A stretch of DNA of 6,085 bases from Candidatus Omnitrophota bacterium (lineage in GTDB: Bacteria > Omnitrophota > Koll11 > Gorgyraeales > Gorgyraeaceae). The notes beneath the pieces were generated by a model that saw only the letters and a list, made by a program, of their open reading frames with translations, ran no database searches and was not told the DNA's origin. The position numbers were made by a program, and so were the translations under genes. Location: NCBI GenBank assembly GCA_018818505.1, contig JAHIRR010000072.1:1-6085 (forward strand), read 5' to 3'. The number at the start of each line of letters is the position of its first letter. Position 1 is the stretch's first letter. This document shows, in pieces, positions 4,844 through 6,085 of the stretch.

Positions 4844-5925
4844 TTGCCCTGCCCCAGCTTTAATTTTCTCTCTGCCTGTAAAAGCGCGTCTATGACATCG
4901 TCTATCTCGCCTTCCATTACCTTGTCCAGCTTGTGAATCGTAAATCCTATCCTGTGGTCAGTCACGCGCCTATCTGGAAAATTATACGTCCGTATCTTTT
5001 CACTGCGGTCTCCTGTGCCTACTTGGTTTTTTCTATCGCTTGCTGTCTTTGTTTGCTGTTCCCTCTGCATATTATCAAAGACCCTCGCCTTTAATACTTT
5101 CATTGCAGCTGCCTTATTTTTATGTTGAGATCGCTCGTTCTGGCACTGGACCACTGTACCTGTCGGAATATGCGTGATCCTTACAGCAGAATCCGTGACA
5201 TTTACATGCTGGCCTCCTGCGCCGCCCGCGCGATATGTATCTATCTTCAAGTCCTGCGGATTTATCTGTAAATCCACATCCTCTGCCTCAGGAAGCACAG
5301 CCACAGTCACAGCAGATGTGTGTATCCTGCCGGACGACTCAGTCAAAGGAACACGCTGCACCCTGTGTACGCCCTTTTCATGTTTTAATCTTTTATATAC
5401 ATCCTTGCCTTTTACAGAAAATATTACCTCTTTAAAGCCTCCTGCTTCTGCAATATGACTATCCATTACCTCTATTTTCCATCCAACCTTTACAGCATAT
5501 TTGGAGTACATCCTGAAAAGATCTCCCGCGAATAGCGACGCCTCTGCGCCTCCTGTGCCTGCCCTTATCTCCATAATTACATCCCTGGCAGCATCAACAT
5601 CCTCAACAAGCATCATCTCTTCGAGTTCGGCCTGCAGCACCTTCTTTTTCTCTTCCAGCTCTGCCATTTCCTCTTTTGCCATCTCGATTAGTTCGGAGTT
5701 AGGAGTTGGGAGTTCGGAGTGCTCTTTTTCCATGAGCTTCTGTATATCCTCTATTTCAGCGATAGCCCTCTTGTACTCTTTGTATTTTTTTACAACGTTT
5801 TCTAATAAGGCCATCTCTTTGGCGAGTTTCTGGTATTTCCCTCTATCAGAAACCACATCACTCTCCATCATAAGGCCATGGATCTCTTCATAGCGTTTTA
5901 GCTGGGCATCAAATTTCTCAAACAC
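4840..5925 (-). CDS. prfA: Peptide chain release factor 1
   Basis: RF1 reads UAA and UAG stop codons and triggers peptide release on the ribosome. The 361 residues match the family length. An N-terminal helical domain (about 1-105) precedes the RF core. The stop-codon-reading PxT motif is PLT at 193-195 (in HRVQRVPLTESSGRIHT), which marks RF1 rather than RF2 (SPF). The catalytic GGQ lies at 237-239 in YRAGGAGGQHVN, and the C-terminal IRTYNFPDRRVTDHR segment is intact. The start is GTG at 5925 with AAGGGAG seven bases upstream. prmC, which methylates the GGQ glutamine, follows with a four-base overlap. Residues 68-79 are encoded by a degenerate heptamer array lying at the turn between two helices of the N-terminal domain, where other RF1 proteins have a short DPEL-like loop. 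Confidence 0.98.
   Translation of the reverse strand: MFEKFDAQLKRYEEIHGLMMESDVVSDRGKYQKLAKEMALLENVVKKYKEYKRAIAEIEDIQKLMEKEHSELPTPNSELIEMAKEEMAELEEKKKVLQAELEEMMLVEDVDAARDVIMEIRAGTGGAEASLFAGDLFRMYSKYAVKVGWKIEVMDSHIAEAGGFKEVIFSVKGKDVYKRLKHEKGVHRVQRVPLTESSGRIHTSAVTVAVLPEAEDVDLQINPQDLKIDTYRAGGAGGQHVNVTDSAVRITHIPTGTVVQCQNERSQHKNKAAAMKVLKARVFDNMQREQQTKTASDRKNQVGTGDRSEKIRTYNFPDRRVTDHRIGFTIHKLDKVMEGEIDDVIDALLQAERKLKLGQGK
5689..5723. repeat. Degenerate heptamer array (GAGTTNG) inside prfA
   Basis: On the plus strand the 7-base units are TAGTTCG, GAGTTAG, GAGTTGG, GAGTTCG, GAGTGCT. The central three follow GAGTTNG and the outer two are partial matches. They encode RF1 residues 68-79 (EHSELPTPNSEL) at a helix-helix turn. 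The unit has the same length and the same GAGT start as the prmC array at 4675, but the last three bases differ. Confidence 0.8.
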
Positions 5926-5946
5926 AAGTTAGCTCCCTTCGTTCGC

Positions 5947-6041
5947 TAATACACAGATGATCGCAGATAGCAACTTTAAATACGAGGCTTTACAGATTAC
6001 CACAGATAGTATTATCATTATCTGTGATCATCTGTGTATTA
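5947..6041. repeat. Inverted ATCTGTG-type repeats filling the rpmE-prfA gap
   Basis: The 23-base arm at 5947-5969 (beginning TAATACACAGATGATC) pairs with 6019-6041 with a single mismatch at 5963. Between the arms, CACAGATA (6001-6008) pairs with TATCTGTG (6019-6026), so two alternative hairpins compete for the same right arm. On the minus strand the words read as tandem ATCTGTG/ATCACAG units. The gap holds no gene. I see no clear promoter, and neither hairpin is followed by a U-tract, so a terminator call is not justified. Confidence 0.85.
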
Positions 6042-6058
6042 AAATTACATACAATTAA

Positions 6059-6085
6059 TTATTTCTTCTTGTATTTCTTCAAGAA
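6059..6085 (-). CDS. rpmE: C-terminal end of a probable ribosomal protein L31 (cut by window edge)
   Basis: Only the last eight codons are visible. They read FLKKYKKK followed by TAA. Many bacterial L31 proteins end in a similar basic sequence after KF..KY, and rpmE is very often the gene directly upstream of prfA. The call rests on that context plus the short tail. Any lysine-rich C-terminus would look alike, so the identity is tentative. Confidence 0.45.
   Translation of the reverse strand, partial: FLKKYKKK

Noticed and set aside
5501..5893. Plus-strand reading frame of 130 codons, rich in serine
   Set aside because: It lies wholly antisense to prfA. Its serine-rich composition comes from reading Lys/Glu-rich helices backwards, and it shows no domain or independent ribosome binding site.

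Overview
The window is a single-strand block of bacterial housekeeping genes, all on the minus strand and read from right to left: end of probable rpmE (L31), prfA (RF1), prmC (RF methyltransferase), murA, rpsP (S16), trmD, rplS (L19), rnhB, yraN (UPF0102) and the start of fhs (formate-tetrahydrofolate ligase). The genes are tightly packed. prfA/prmC share GTGA, murA/rpsP share the A of TAATG, and rplS/rnhB and rnhB/yraN overlap. The sequence gives no direct taxonomic marker. The gene order, moderate AT content, GTG starts, fhs and the abundance of simple repeats suggest an uncultivated phylum of the Omnitrophota type, but that is a low-confidence guess.

Most of the genes serve translation. 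RF1 and its glutamine methyltransferase are adjacent. S16, the tRNA m1G37 methyltransferase and L19 form the classical rpsP-trmD-rplS group, here without the khpA and rimM that often sit between rpsP and trmD. murA (peptidoglycan precursor), rnhB (RNA removal from DNA), yraN (unknown, nuclease-like fold) and fhs (one-carbon metabolism) complete the block. No mobile element, CRISPR, tRNA or rRNA was seen.

The unusual content is a dense set of short repeats placed at gene junctions and inside genes. (i) Three heptamer arrays of about 28-35 bp lie in frame in trmD, prmC and prfA, each at a point where the protein family has a variable loop. (ii) A perfect 33-bp inverted repeat with a T6A4 loop covers the end of prmC and abuts the ribosome binding site of murA, and prmC is translated through it. 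(iii) A shorter sequence sharing words with that palindrome lies at the yraN/fhs junction. (iv) A perfect 17-bp hairpin starts exactly at the rpsP stop codon. (v) Inverted copies of a CACAGAG-type repeat flank the trmD-rplS gap and supply the last codons of trmD. (vi) Inverted copies of an ATCTGTG-type repeat fill the rpmE-prfA gap. Together these look like several families of small, non-autonomous repeats tolerated within an essential operon. Their copy number in the rest of the genome cannot be seen from here.

Gaps without a gene are short. 1597-1793 (trmD-rplS) and 5926-6058 (rpmE-prfA) hold the repeats described, and I see no convincing promoter or RNA gene in either.
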